A DNA stretch of 64,000 nucleotides from Paenibacillus amylolyticus. Lineage in GTDB: Bacteria; Bacillota; Bacilli; Paenibacillales; Paenibacillaceae. Made by a program: the position numbers and the translations under genes. Each line of letters opens with the position of its first letter. Position 1 is the stretch's first letter. The DNA is taken from assembly GCF_003719335.1 (NCBI RefSeq), contig NZ_RIAS01000003.1:248001-312000 (forward strand). Direction: 5' to 3'. Positions 55,373 through 64,000 of the stretch are shown piece after piece. A model generated the notes under the pieces. That model did no database searches and had not been told where the DNA came from. It was given only the letters and a program-made list of their open reading frames with translations.

Positions 55373-56539
55373 TTAAGACGAATATTTATTAAGAACTCCT
55401 ATATTGTCCTGCTCACTAATGGGATCGTTTATTAAATTCCGATTTAATTTTTCGCCTTCTATTCTCATTAATGGTCTTGGATGATCCAGATGATAAATGG
55501 GTAAATTCAGTCTTCTTATTTTTGTGGAAGCATAGATCCTGGAATAAAAATCATTATCTTCATCCCCCCAGCCCTCATACCTTTCATCGAAACCACCAAT
55601 TTTAAAATATTCATTAGATCTTACGGCAATCATAAAACCGTATACTTCGTGCATCACTTGACCGTTCAAATTGTCCATTAAGCTGTTATAAGCAATCGTT
55701 GAGGGGATATGTTCTATAAAATAAGAAGTGGATCTTTCGTTTAAATTTATTCCACTTGTGTAAGGAACTACACACCCGATGCTGTCATCAAAAGATTCAT
55801 AGATTTTATTAATCAATTCCCGAGGAGCCACGATATCAATATCCCAAAATAGTAATATTTCGGATTCCCGGCCACACACAGCACCTATATTTCTAGCCCA
55901 TGAGACATTATATGCTGTTTCATTTTTAGCGAAAATGTAGTGGTCTACATAATCACTTATGACATCTTCATAACAATCCTCGGCATCTTGATTCACTGCA
56001 ATAATGCTGTACTTACTTTTATCAATGAAACTATTATGAATTCCAAGTAATGAAGATAGTAAATTTCGTAATCTGAACTTATTGGCAATACGAAAAGGAA
56101 GGATTATTGCGATCGGAGCGGTCGTACTCTTTTTCACTAATTTATGCTTTATCAAGCTTTCTTTCAGAAAATGGATTTGATCATCTATTTTATTCGGTTC
56201 AGAAAGTTCATAGTAAGAAGGACCTTCGAAAGGCAGGATTCGCCCGAATTCTGCTAAATATTTTAGATGTTGATTTAATAGAGCAATCTCTCTCATATCT
56301 GTTATATTGCCAATGAGTTGCTTGGTTAAATTTTCTTTGAATTCAACATCCTGCATATGCTCATTCAAATGTTTTAACTTCTGCTCTAAATCGCTAATGC
56401 CACTTAGTCTAAGTAAAATATTGAAAATCTCTTCAAAAACAATGTGTACTCTATTGGCCATGGAAGGGCTAATTTTAGAACTCTCATCAAAATAAGTCCG
56501 GGCACAGAGCAAAGCCTGCTTAATGATTATATCGTTCAT
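55373..56539 (-). CDS. glycosyltransferase with GT-A fold (galactosyltransferase-C-like)
   Basis: A 388-residue protein. The first 140 residues are a helical accessory region. From about 140 a GT-A domain begins (IAIILPFRIANKFRLRNLL), with a DID metal motif in LFWDIDIVAP and GGFDERYEGWGDEDNDFYSR, the acceptor-side motif of GT7/GT27-type C-terminal domains. The start overlaps the end of the preceding glycosyltransferase gene by 20 bases. GGAGCTGGG lies upstream of ATG 56539. Together with the GT4 enzyme it should build a short glycan or glycoside. Acceptor unknown. Confidence 0.82.
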   Translation of the reverse strand: MNDIIIKQALLCARTYFDESSKISPSMANRVHIVFEEIFNILLRLSGISDLEQKLKHLNEHMQDVEFKENLTKQLIGNITDMREIALLNQHLKYLAEFGRILPFEGPSYYELSEPNKIDDQIHFLKESLIKHKLVKKSTTAPIAIILPFRIANKFRLRNLLSSLLGIHNSFIDKSKYSIIAVNQDAEDCYEDVISDYVDHYIFAKNETAYNVSWARNIGAVCGRESEILLFWDIDIVAPRELINKIYESFDDSIGCVVPYTSGINLNERSTSYFIEHIPSTIAYNSLMDNLNGQVMHEVYGFMIAVRSNEYFKIGGFDERYEGWGDEDNDFYSRIYASTKIRRLNLPIYHLDHPRPLMRIEGEKLNRNLINDPISEQDNIGVLNKYSS

Positions 56540-57674
56540 GTTTCCCAGCTCCTTCTAAAATATGTTCATAAACCTCAATGGTCTCCTTTGCCATCCTGAT
56601 GGATGAAAAATCACGTTTTGCACGAATATATGCATTCTCCACATAAGTAGAAATATCCGCTTGGTTCTCTATAAAACAATGAAGTTTCTCCGTAAGATCT
56701 TGCACATCACCTACTTCAAAGAGCAGCCCATTTTTATTGTGTTCGATAATGTCATTAATTCCTCCAGCTTTTGATGCAATTACGGGCAAACGCAACATAT
56801 TTGCTTCCACTATTGAAAGTCCAAAACCTTCTTCAAGGCTTGGAACAACCATAACGTCCGATGTAAGCATAAAATCCTTTACACTTTGGGAAGATACAGG
56901 GCCATGGAATGTAATGTAATCTTGCATACCGTAAAAAGAAATGATGTTATCCAATTGATTTTTATACATTACATCTGTAAGAGGACCTACAACAGAGAGC
57001 GTGAAATGAAAACTAAATTTAAGTTTGCCCAAAGCCTCGATCAAGATGTGTAACCCTTTTGGCGAATATACACGACCAACAAAGAGAATTTTAAGAGTAC
57101 CGCTTGGAACATGGTTGCTTTGGTTTGTGAAGGAAGACATTCGATCAATATCAATGCCGTGAACAACCTTATACACGTTCGAGGCTTTCATGTTATGTTT
57201 TAAAGCTCTGTTGTAGTAGAAAGAACTTGGAGCTATGATTGCATCCAATTGAAGCCTCTCAAACAACAGCTTTACTCTACCCATTCCGAACGATTTTTCC
57301 TCAGGCTTATGCTCATGTATGGTAGCAACTAGGGGAATATTACAATGTTCTGAAATTATTTTCCCCAATAGACTTGCTTCGATACTATTAGCATGAATAA
57401 TATCTATCTTTTTTGATTCAATTTCTTCCATACAGTCCAGTAATGAAAAGATCATTTCACGCCACGTAACCGTTTTGGATGATGTTATTTTTTCTATGTT
57501 TGCGGATGCTTGCAGATATTCAATTGGAGAGGTGTTATATTCTGGAGGATTTTCAGTTACACATATAACTTTCCAGCCGAAAGCAATTAATTCTTTCATT
57601 AAATCACTAATATAAACTTCTGCTCCTCCAGGATACGGAGAAATATTGGGGGCAAGAACAAGAACCGTTTTCAT
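56520..57674 (-). CDS. glycosyltransferase family 4
   Basis: A 384-residue GT-B enzyme. PNISPYPGGAEVYISDLMKE is the N-terminal acceptor loop, KILFVGRVYSPKGLHILIEAL the hinge, and SLEEGFGLSIVEANMLRLPV with ASKAGGINDII the donor-binding E-x7-E motif. It is soluble. The stop of the preceding nucleotidyltransferase gene overlaps its start by four bases (ATGA). The donor is an NDP-sugar, probably made by the neighbouring nucleotidyltransferase and epimerase. Confidence 0.9.
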   Translation of the reverse strand: MKTVLVLAPNISPYPGGAEVYISDLMKELIAFGWKVICVTENPPEYNTSPIEYLQASANIEKITSSKTVTWREMIFSLLDCMEEIESKKIDIIHANSIEASLLGKIISEHCNIPLVATIHEHKPEEKSFGMGRVKLLFERLQLDAIIAPSSFYYNRALKHNMKASNVYKVVHGIDIDRMSSFTNQSNHVPSGTLKILFVGRVYSPKGLHILIEALGKLKFSFHFTLSVVGPLTDVMYKNQLDNIISFYGMQDYITFHGPVSSQSVKDFMLTSDVMVVPSLEEGFGLSIVEANMLRLPVIASKAGGINDIIEHNKNGLLFEVGDVQDLTEKLHCFIENQADISTYVENAYIRAKRDFSSIRMAKETIEVYEHILEGAGKHERYNH

Positions 57675-58450
57675 AACTGCAGTTCCTTTTCCATTAGAGA
57701 CAAATTCCTTTTATAAGGGCCTATTGAGCCGCAATCGAAATGCCTTCCGTCTAAAGGTTGGGCCATTTTTCTAGGAATGCCAACCAAAGCATCTGTCAGA
57801 TCGATTTCATTTTTCTTATTCATTTCAACATATTCAAGCTTCTGTATGAAATCATTGGGAAATACGTATCGACCGACAATTCCATGAAATTGCAGGGAGA
57901 AGTTATCTATAGAGCCAGGTTTCTCGTATAATTCATCGATGAAATAAGGACCAGGATCACCTTTAAAGTTAAACGTTACTCCGTACCTGTCAAACTCATC
58001 TTTTGTAATTGAATCCACCATCACGATTGGACAATCATACTCTTTTTGCAGTTCTATCATCTCTTTTAACGTATTGGTTCTATAGGAAACCAGTACATCC
58101 GGAAATACGACAAGAAAACCATCGCTTCCAATTATATGTTGGGAGGCTATGATTGCCCCGCCTGTCCCATCAGGAACATCTTGAATAACAAATTGAATAG
58201 AGACTGAACTTTCCTTCATTTTTTCAGATAGAGGGCTATTCTCTTTGAATGATCTTAAGAAGTAATCTTTAATAGCTAATTTTTCTTGAGTAATACTCAC
58301 AATGATTTCTTTAATTCCAGCATCAATGCATTCTGTTACTGCATGATCAATAAGAGGTTTGCCTCCAACGTACAATAGTTCCTTGGGCATTGAGTTGGTT
58401 ATTTCCTTCATTCGTGTACCTTTGCCTGAAGCAGGAATTATAGCTTTCAT
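57671..58450 (-). CDS. sugar-phosphate nucleotidyltransferase (GalU-like)
   Basis: A 259-residue nucleotidyltransferase. IPASGKGTRMKEIT is the nucleotide-binding GxGTR loop, PKELLYVGGKPLIDH the sugar-phosphate side, VFPDVLVSY the metal-binding position and EKPG the catalytic Glu-Lys-Pro loop. It resembles UTP-glucose-1-phosphate uridylyltransferases but is shorter than GalU (about 290 residues). It starts at ATG 58450 and is translationally coupled to the GT4 gene downstream. It should make an NDP-sugar for the two glycosyltransferases. Confidence 0.87.
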   Translation of the reverse strand: MKAIIPASGKGTRMKEITNSMPKELLYVGGKPLIDHAVTECIDAGIKEIIVSITQEKLAIKDYFLRSFKENSPLSEKMKESSVSIQFVIQDVPDGTGGAIIASQHIIGSDGFLVVFPDVLVSYRTNTLKEMIELQKEYDCPIVMVDSITKDEFDRYGVTFNFKGDPGPYFIDELYEKPGSIDNFSLQFHGIVGRYVFPNDFIQKLEYVEMNKKNEIDLTDALVGIPRKMAQPLDGRHFDCGSIGPYKRNLSLMEKELQL

Positions 58451-58452
58451 GT

Positions 58453-59397
58453 CTATTCTCCTTTAATACATGAGATTACATTGCTGACGACTTGTTGATG
58501 ATTCTGGTATACTCTTTCTTCCTCAATACACTCCTTTAATAACTCCAGTGCAGCTTGAACCCTATTAAAGGAATGCACTCCCTCAGATACTTTTTCAGAT
58601 AAATCATAACAACTCCCTTTTTTGGTACCGATAATCTCTATTTTGGTGGTAACGTCTTTAACGTTAGGTCTGTACGATACTAAAAAGGTAGCGATGCTAT
58701 GGTTTATTACTCCAATCCCAACTTCTGATGATCCATACTCCGGTTTAATAATACGATCCGTATTCTCGACAACAACATCAGGGTAGTACCTGTTTGACAT
58801 CCAGATTACCTCTTTGATTGCCCCAAACGCTTTTACTACAGGAGTAAGTAGATAGGGTGCTAAGTCCACCCTTAGCGCATCCTCATTTTTTAGCATCCAT
58901 TCTCTTTGCACCTGTATAAAGCCTCTTCTGGCAGGACCACCACCAATAAATTGGCAATGCACCTCTACAATTTCACCTAAACTTTCATTTCTAATATCCA
59001 ATAACATTCTGTCTTCTTCTGTTTGATTGGCCGAAACTGGAGCTGATACGATGGTACAATTATTCTGTTTCGCAATGGATAGCAATTCAGCCCATGCTGT
59101 TGAACTGTTTGCTGCCAGCTTTTCTGAAAATACGTTCCATCCCTTCTCTAGAAGTTCTCGGTTTGTAGATTCATGAGCAAAGACCGGGGTAAGATTCAAA
59201 GCAATTCCATGATAAGATTGTGGGGCAACTGGGATGTAATCACTCACTTCCACATTAGGTACTATTTTTTTTATATAAGTATGTCGTCCAACATCTTTTT
59301 CACAGATAATGATTTTGCTTTTTAATTGAATCAGCCAGGGAATATACAGAACCTCGGCAATTCTTCCGAAACCTAGCACAAGGACGTAATCAAACAT
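58453..59397 (-). CDS. Gfo/Idh/MocA-like oxidoreductase
   Basis: A 314-residue protein. The N-terminal Rossmann domain has VLGFGRIAEVLYIPWL (nucleotide-binding glycines) and the substrate-side EK motif is retained in VFSEKLAANSS. The C-terminal alpha/beta domain is consistent with Gfo/Idh but divergent, and I see no clear catalytic His. Such enzymes oxidise or reduce a hydroxyl of a nucleotide sugar or cyclitol. It lies two bases before the nucleotidyltransferase gene, so the two are coupled. AAAGGAAC precedes ATG 59397. Confidence 0.75.
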   Translation of the reverse strand: MFDYVLVLGFGRIAEVLYIPWLIQLKSKIIICEKDVGRHTYIKKIVPNVEVSDYIPVAPQSYHGIALNLTPVFAHESTNRELLEKGWNVFSEKLAANSSTAWAELLSIAKQNNCTIVSAPVSANQTEEDRMLLDIRNESLGEIVEVHCQFIGGGPARRGFIQVQREWMLKNEDALRVDLAPYLLTPVVKAFGAIKEVIWMSNRYYPDVVVENTDRIIKPEYGSSEVGIGVINHSIATFLVSYRPNVKDVTTKIEIIGTKKGSCYDLSEKVSEGVHSFNRVQAALELLKECIEEERVYQNHQQVVSNVISCIKGE

Positions 59398-59433
59398 AAG
59401 AGTATGTTCCTTTCTAACAACAACTGTACAGGA

Positions 59434-60120
59434 CTAATCGTTGTCATCCGTTATAAGATCTAATAGCGATTGTATGGAATTATTTTGCTTTGGCTCGTAT
59501 GGTCTGAATAACAACGCTTGAGCTCCCGCTTCCCTTGCGCAATCATAATCGTTTCGAACAGAATCTCCTATGTGCAAACATCGAGTTATTTCAACGTTGA
59601 TTTGATCTGCTGAATATTTATAAATTTCCGGGTTAGGTTTATGGATTCCGATGACCCAGGAATCAATGATTTTATCCACTTTCTCTATTGTTTCAGCCTC
59701 TTCATCTTCTGAACAAATTTCAAGTTTTTTTAACAAATTGGACGCTAGACCATTTTCCGTATTCGTTACAATTACAATTTTTTTGTTTTTTCTTTTTAGA
59801 AATTGTATCGCTCTCTTGATTTCACTCCTATTTCTTGGTACCCATTCACTGAACAATATGATCTCCTGCAACCTTTCCTCGTTACCACGTATTCTTTCTG
59901 CTGGTATTCCTGATGAAATTGCAAAATCATATACGAATTTATTATCATCATCTCCTGGGCCCAATCCTGCACCAACATTACATCCAACAGGATAAAGAGC
60001 CTTGTCAATCATCTCTTCTTCCAAAGACAGATCATCAAACAAATTTTGAATTTTTCTAAAATCTGGCTTTAATAACACCCCTCCTGCGTCAAGGAATACT
60101 GCGTCAATTTGATCTAACAT
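59434..60120 (-). CDS. HAD-superfamily hydrolase
   Basis: A 228-residue HAD-IA phosphatase. The nucleophile Asp is in VFLDAGGVL, motif II Thr in IVTNTENG, motif III Lys in IGIHKPNPEIY, and motif IV is HIGDSVRNDYDCAREAG. The usual second Asp of motif I is Gly, as in several HAD-IA enzymes with a DxxGGVL start. ATG 60120 has AAGGAGG seven bases upstream and overlaps the end of the epimerase gene by 17 bases; an upstream GTG lies within that gene. It may dephosphorylate a pathway intermediate. Confidence 0.87.
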   Translation of the reverse strand: MLDQIDAVFLDAGGVLLKPDFRKIQNLFDDLSLEEEMIDKALYPVGCNVGAGLGPGDDDNKFVYDFAISSGIPAERIRGNEERLQEIILFSEWVPRNRSEIKRAIQFLKRKNKKIVIVTNTENGLASNLLKKLEICSEDEEAETIEKVDKIIDSWVIGIHKPNPEIYKYSADQINVEITRCLHIGDSVRNDYDCAREAGAQALLFRPYEPKQNNSIQSLLDLITDDND

Positions 60121-61063
60121 GTTGAACCTCCTTGGTCGGTGTAAGAAACCATTCATAGGTTAATCGAATTCCTTCTGGGAACCTAACTTGCGGAGACCAA
60201 TTCATCTGGTCCTGAATCTTATCTATACAGAGAGAGACTCTTTGAACTTCGCCAGGAGAAGCAGCGCGATACTTCACTCTCGTTTCCTTGCCACTTACAC
60301 TTGAGATTACGTTAAACACCTCAAGTACAGATGTTTCGATGCCTGTTCCCAAATTAAGTAGTCCCGACCCTTGTTCTAACGATTTAACAAACGCTACTGC
60401 CGCATCTTTAACATACAAATAATCTCTTGTAACCGAACCATCTCCATTAATAGTGCAATCCTCATTATTAATAATTTTATTGGTGAATATAGCAATTACA
60501 CCGGATTCGCCATACGGATCTTGTCTAGGACCATATATATTACCAAGAGCTAATGCACAATAATCTAATCCAAAATGCTCTTTATACAAATCCAGATAAT
60601 GGATAGCCGTTAATTTGGTCAGGCCATAGAAAGAACATGCCTTCAAAGGTAGATCCTCAACTAGCGGTAATTGTTCGTTTTCTACATTCCCATAAATAGT
60701 CCCACCACTCGTAGCAAAAACAAATTTTCTACAATCCGTTCTTCTAGCTGCCTCTAACACATTAACTAATCCATACATATTCGTTTCAACATCCAATAAA
60801 GGATTTTGTTGAGATACAGCCACACTAGGTTGTGCTGCGAGGTGGATCATGTAGTCAGGATTTATTTCTTGGATTATACTCACCACTGAACTGTCATTAA
60901 TGTCTGCACAGATTAACCGCTTGATCTCCGTTTGATCTTCAAGATTTTTGATTCTTCCTGTTGAGAAGTTGTCCAAAACAAAAACATCATAGTTCTCTTT
61001 CAACAATTCGGAAACGACATGAGAACCAATGAAACCTGCCCCTCCGGTTATCAGTACTTTCAT
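60104..61063 (-). CDS. NAD-dependent nucleotide-sugar epimerase
   Basis: A 319-residue extended SDR. VLITGGAGFIGSHVVSEL is the NAD motif, Ser and Tyr-Lys are in TSGGTIYGN and YGLTKLTAI, and GNIYGPRQDPYGE is the active-site loop of GalE/WbpP-type epimerases and dehydratases. The length fits GalE-like enzymes. It starts at ATG 61063, four bases after the MurA-like gene ends. It probably epimerises or dehydrates the NDP-sugar used in the cluster. Confidence 0.9.
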   Translation of the reverse strand: MKVLITGGAGFIGSHVVSELLKENYDVFVLDNFSTGRIKNLEDQTEIKRLICADINDSSVVSIIQEINPDYMIHLAAQPSVAVSQQNPLLDVETNMYGLVNVLEAARRTDCRKFVFATSGGTIYGNVENEQLPLVEDLPLKACSFYGLTKLTAIHYLDLYKEHFGLDYCALALGNIYGPRQDPYGESGVIAIFTNKIINNEDCTINGDGSVTRDYLYVKDAAVAFVKSLEQGSGLLNLGTGIETSVLEVFNVISSVSGKETRVKYRAASPGEVQRVSLCIDKIQDQMNWSPQVRFPEGIRLTYEWFLTPTKEVQHVRSN

Positions 61064-61067
61064 ATCT

Positions 61068-62357
61068 TCAACACCTTTCTATGAAACCCATGTTTTCTAG
61101 ATCACCAACTAAATCTTCATATCCTCTTGAAATTTGAAATTGATCATAAATTTCAATCGGTTCTTCGGATACAATAGCTGACAAGATTATTGCGGCAGAA
61201 CCTCTGATGTCTGGACAATTTTCTACGCTGCCACCGTATATGGGTCCTTTCTCTCCCTGGATTTCGGCAACAGCTATTTTTCTATCATTTTTATAGGACT
61301 CACTTAAATTCACATTGACAAAGTTTCTTTTATCCTTATAAAAGTTAATAAATTGAAATCTTTTAAGAAATACATCATCTGTGATGGTACTTCTACCTGT
61401 GCTTTTAGTTGCCAGAATAAGCAAAGCAAATGGTCCCCAGTCACTACTGAATTTAGGTTCTGAGCCTGCTTCGATCAATGTGCTCTTCAACGATGTATCA
61501 TTTTCAAATTGAATTTTTATGGAGGTTCCGGCATCATGAACTTCAATATTAAGATCTCTCATAAATTTCACAAATTCAGGTATGTTGATCTCTGACTTTG
61601 ATTGGATAACAAAATTCTTTTCAGCTAAAATTGCGGCGGTTAGTAGGGTCACTGCATAAACTCTGTCTGAAGAGCATTCATATTGAACCTTCTTTGCAGT
61701 CATTGAGTGAAGTATTTGTAAATCAGGCAATTCCCCAACCATGGACACACCCAACTTCTGCATGCACTCCATTTGATCAGAACAAGAAGGCTCAACGGAG
61801 CAGTTACTTAATTCAGTTCTTCCCGGAACTAGGCAGGCACAAGCTAAGGCAATGACAGTTCCAGTCATTGTAGGATATTCAAAATGGATGTGAGCTGATT
61901 TTTTAATTTTCCATGATAATGTAACTGTATTAAGTTCTTCTTTATATTCAACGCCGAATTGTTTTAAAATAGAGTAATACCATTCAGAGGGTCTTTCACC
62001 AATATTACAGCCTGTTGGGACACCGATGATCGTCACTTTCTCTACACGGTTTAACAAAGCTGGAATGATACAAAAGATATTTCTTGATTGATTCAGAAGA
62101 TCATTAGTTATCACCATTTCATCAGCGTAAATAGGATCTTTAAGATGTGCTATTTTTGTATGCTCGTTGAATTCTACCGTTTTAAATATATTTTTTAATA
62201 CTTCTAGGATCACTTTGGAGTCTCTTATATTAGGGACATTTTCAAATAAACACTCTTCTGCTAAAGCTCCACAAGCAATCGAATGAGCAAACGAATGTTT
62301 TCCTCCAGGCAGATAAAATGTATCTGTTTTTAATTCCCTAGATTTCTTTAACTTCAT
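61068..62357 (-). CDS. divergent enolpyruvyl transferase, MurA-like
   Basis: A 429-residue protein with the two inside-out beta-alpha domains of the EPSP synthase/MurA family. GVPTGCNIGERPSEWYYSIL corresponds to the MurA loop with the catalytic Cys. FSSDWGPFALLIL matches the conserved Asp region and DIRGSAAIILSAIVSEEP the conserved Arg region. The N-terminal KN motif of MurA, which holds the PEP-binding Lys and Asn, reads GGKHSFAHSIACGAL, so Lys is kept and Asn is replaced by His. True MurA genes are usually in cell-wall contexts; this one lies between an AsnB-like gene and an epimerase. It probably adds enolpyruvate to an unusual acceptor. Confidence 0.78.
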   Translation of the reverse strand: MKLKKSRELKTDTFYLPGGKHSFAHSIACGALAEECLFENVPNIRDSKVILEVLKNIFKTVEFNEHTKIAHLKDPIYADEMVITNDLLNQSRNIFCIIPALLNRVEKVTIIGVPTGCNIGERPSEWYYSILKQFGVEYKEELNTVTLSWKIKKSAHIHFEYPTMTGTVIALACACLVPGRTELSNCSVEPSCSDQMECMQKLGVSMVGELPDLQILHSMTAKKVQYECSSDRVYAVTLLTAAILAEKNFVIQSKSEINIPEFVKFMRDLNIEVHDAGTSIKIQFENDTSLKSTLIEAGSEPKFSSDWGPFALLILATKSTGRSTITDDVFLKRFQFINFYKDKRNFVNVNLSESYKNDRKIAVAEIQGEKGPIYGGSVENCPDIRGSAAIILSAIVSEEPIEIYDQFQISRGYEDLVGDLENMGFIERC

Positions 62358-62359
62358 GG

Positions 62360-63856
62360 TTATAAGCCTGCCTTTTGCAAATATTTAGCTTTGAAATACC
62401 CCTCGTCTACCGCTAAATCAATCAAGTACCTCTCAATGGGGTACCTTGCCATATATTCATACAACGTATTTTTCATTTCGCTTTCAAAATCGTTATTTTT
62501 TCCAAAAACATTTTTCATGTCCAAGTTCTCTCCATACTTATATCCGGCACCTTTAGACAATGACAGCTTTTTACGATTGCTGAACCCTTTCGGCAGCAGC
62601 TTATCGCCCATTTTCCTTAAGGGAATTTTATTTATAGTATCTGATACACATTGAGGATAAGAATAATTCAATGCAGCAGATACCAATCGTCGATCTAAAA
62701 ATGGAACTCGGCATTCCAGGCCATAGGCCATTGCCATCCGATCCAGACGTCGACAATTGGTTTTATGTAAATCCTTTATCCTTGTAACTCTCTCTTCTTC
62801 TTTAAGAGCGAGATTTGGACTTTGGAAGTCTTCGTAACCAAAAAACAGTTCATCAGCTCCTTCTCCTGTTAGTACAACTTTATGACCATCATCTCGAATT
62901 CGTTTAAATAGTGCATCCATCGGTGCAGAATGGTTTATCACTTGCCACTGCCATGTCTCTACGATATGAACAATGTCCGGCAACTTATCTTTTAAAACCT
63001 CACTGTTTTCCCCTTTCACCTCAACTAAAGGGATATTCAAATTACTACATAATGAGCGGGCATATGGAAGATCAGGTGAAGTATCAGTAAACAAGGTGTA
63101 CGCCGTAACATTTCTATTAAACTTTTTGGCCAAAGATACAATAATCGAGCTATCCAATCCACCAGATAACAAAATTGCATATTGTCCTTCGGGCACTCTC
63201 AATCCAACCGAATCACTTAGCAGTTCTAACAGATTGCAGTCTCTAAAAGCAGCATACGGTTCCCACCAAATCGTTGTGGTAATACTATTATTTTCTAATG
63301 AATAGCGATTAATTGACCCTGGCTGAACACACACTATTTCATCACCCGGCAAACCAGTTAAACCTTTTATCTCGCTTGAGAACATGAGTAAGTCCATGTT
63401 TCTTAAGTAATATAAAGGCTTAATTCCAAGGTGATCCCGAACAAAAACAACTTCTCTAGCTGCCATATCCAGGTAAATAAAAGAACCTTCCCAATTAATT
63501 TGTTTTATAACAAAATCAATCCCATACAATTCAATGAACTCTACCAAAAATTGAGTATCACCATATTCAGATTCGTTTATCCATTCTAAATGATGTTCAT
63601 GAGCCAGCTCTTTATAATTAAAAATCTGAGCATTCATAACAAGAGCAGTCTGTCTATTCTTTGACAGTGCAGGTTGTGTATTATTGTTCGGTCTTACGAT
63701 CGGCAATCTATTCGTACCAAGGCAAGTTCCATAATCCATATAATGTTTGCACTCACTCAAAGTTTCGGAGCGTCCTCGATGTTCAATCTGACTTAAAATT
63801 TGTCGCAATACATCTTCTCTTACAGTACGACCTACAACTCCAGCAATACCGCACAT
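62360..63856 (-). CDS. asparagine-synthetase-like amidotransferase (AsnB family)
   Basis: A 498-residue glutamine-dependent amidotransferase. Cys2 (MCGIAGVVGR) is the glutaminase nucleophile and the N-terminal Ntn domain runs to about 190 (EIKGLTGLP). The synthetase domain has the pyrophosphate loop YAILLSGGLDSSIIV, TGEGADELFFGYEDF and the C-terminal RVPFLDRRL. It is shorter than AsnB (about 550-630 residues). Enzymes of this type in pathway clusters form amides on acids other than aspartate. ATG 63856 has AAGGAAGGGG upstream. It is the first gene of the operon seen here. Confidence 0.88.
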   Translation of the reverse strand: MCGIAGVVGRTVREDVLRQILSQIEHRGRSETLSECKHYMDYGTCLGTNRLPIVRPNNNTQPALSKNRQTALVMNAQIFNYKELAHEHHLEWINESEYGDTQFLVEFIELYGIDFVIKQINWEGSFIYLDMAAREVVFVRDHLGIKPLYYLRNMDLLMFSSEIKGLTGLPGDEIVCVQPGSINRYSLENNSITTTIWWEPYAAFRDCNLLELLSDSVGLRVPEGQYAILLSGGLDSSIIVSLAKKFNRNVTAYTLFTDTSPDLPYARSLCSNLNIPLVEVKGENSEVLKDKLPDIVHIVETWQWQVINHSAPMDALFKRIRDDGHKVVLTGEGADELFFGYEDFQSPNLALKEEERVTRIKDLHKTNCRRLDRMAMAYGLECRVPFLDRRLVSAALNYSYPQCVSDTINKIPLRKMGDKLLPKGFSNRKKLSLSKGAGYKYGENLDMKNVFGKNNDFESEMKNTLYEYMARYPIERYLIDLAVDEGYFKAKYLQKAGL

Positions 63857-64000
63857 AAATTATCGATCCCCTTCCTTAACATTTATGTGGAATGTTATTG
63901 TTTATCATTCGTTTTAACATGTGAAGAAAGATCGATTGAAAATCTTCAGATAACCCATAATCACAATCACCGAATATAATTGATATATGAGAAATATGGG
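63857..64000 (-). other. upstream region of the A+T-rich cluster, to the window edge
   Basis: A+T-rich, with a small hairpin, AACATT and AATGTT around seven bases (63880-63898), and no firm promoter. The cluster may have more genes to the right of the window. Confidence 0.3.

Noticed and set aside
53970-63856. A teichoic acid or capsule cluster
   Set aside because: No polymerase, flippase of the Wzx type, ABC exporter or priming transferase; a MATE exporter and an AsnB-like enzyme fit a small molecule better, though a polysaccharide cannot be fully excluded.

Overview
The window looks like a chromosomal segment of a Paenibacillus-type Bacillota bacterium. Shine-Dalgarno sites are strong AGGAGG types, TTG and GTG starts are common, and there are CcpA (cre) sites, LicT antiterminator targets, a T-box leader, ECF vitamin transport and several PTS operons. 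Nearly every protein resembles Bacillus/Paenibacillus families. No rRNA, tRNA, transposase, phage gene or CRISPR array was seen.

Layout. 1-13.7 kb: the end of a beta-helix-like protein, a thioredoxin-reductase-like flavoprotein, heme O synthase (ctaB), a heterodimeric ABC exporter, an MFS efflux gene facing an SgrR-type regulator, a large two-part polyprenyl synthase and a TauE/SafE exporter. 13.8-20.8 kb: a zinc-ribbon microprotein, an SDR, a lipoprotein, an SBF transporter, an aldo/keto reductase controlled by a divergent MerR gene, and asd behind a T-box leader. That leader appears to be split by a 187-bp dispersed repeat; a second copy lies at 38.07-38.26 kb. 20.9-24.4 kb: a biotin ECF transporter whose second ATPase is fused to the T component, divergent from bioY across a probable BirA operator. 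24.4-29.5 kb: an aryl-beta-glucoside system (bglH, licT, bglP) in which each gene has its own promoter, RAT and terminator. 29.5-38 kb: an amidohydrolase, a GH5 cellulase, Mn catalase and a sucrose PTS operon (scrA, sacA, LacI repressor). 38.5-44.8 kb: RNase J, the L-rhamnose operon and an orphan treR. 45-48.4 kb: a small exported protein, an NAD epimerase, a cupredoxin and an EamA transporter behind a purine-riboswitch-like leader.

48.5-53.7 kb holds a three-gene cassette of TerB_N/TerB_C protein, BrxD-like ATPase and Lhr-like helicase, resembling a DNA-processing or conflict system. 53.9-63.9 kb is an A+T-richer operon on the minus strand: AsnB-like, MurA-like, epimerase, HAD, Gfo/Idh-like, nucleotidyltransferase, two glycosyltransferases and a MATE exporter. 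It looks like a horizontally acquired pathway for a small glycosylated metabolite, and it may continue beyond the right edge.

The main candidates for something undescribed are the riboswitch-like leader at 48.2-48.4 kb, the TerB/ATPase/helicase cassette, the MurA-like/AsnB-like cluster, the dispersed structured repeat with its insertion in the asd T-box, and an orphan short transcript at 6.7-7.0 kb. All functions are inferred from sequence read by eye; no database search was run.
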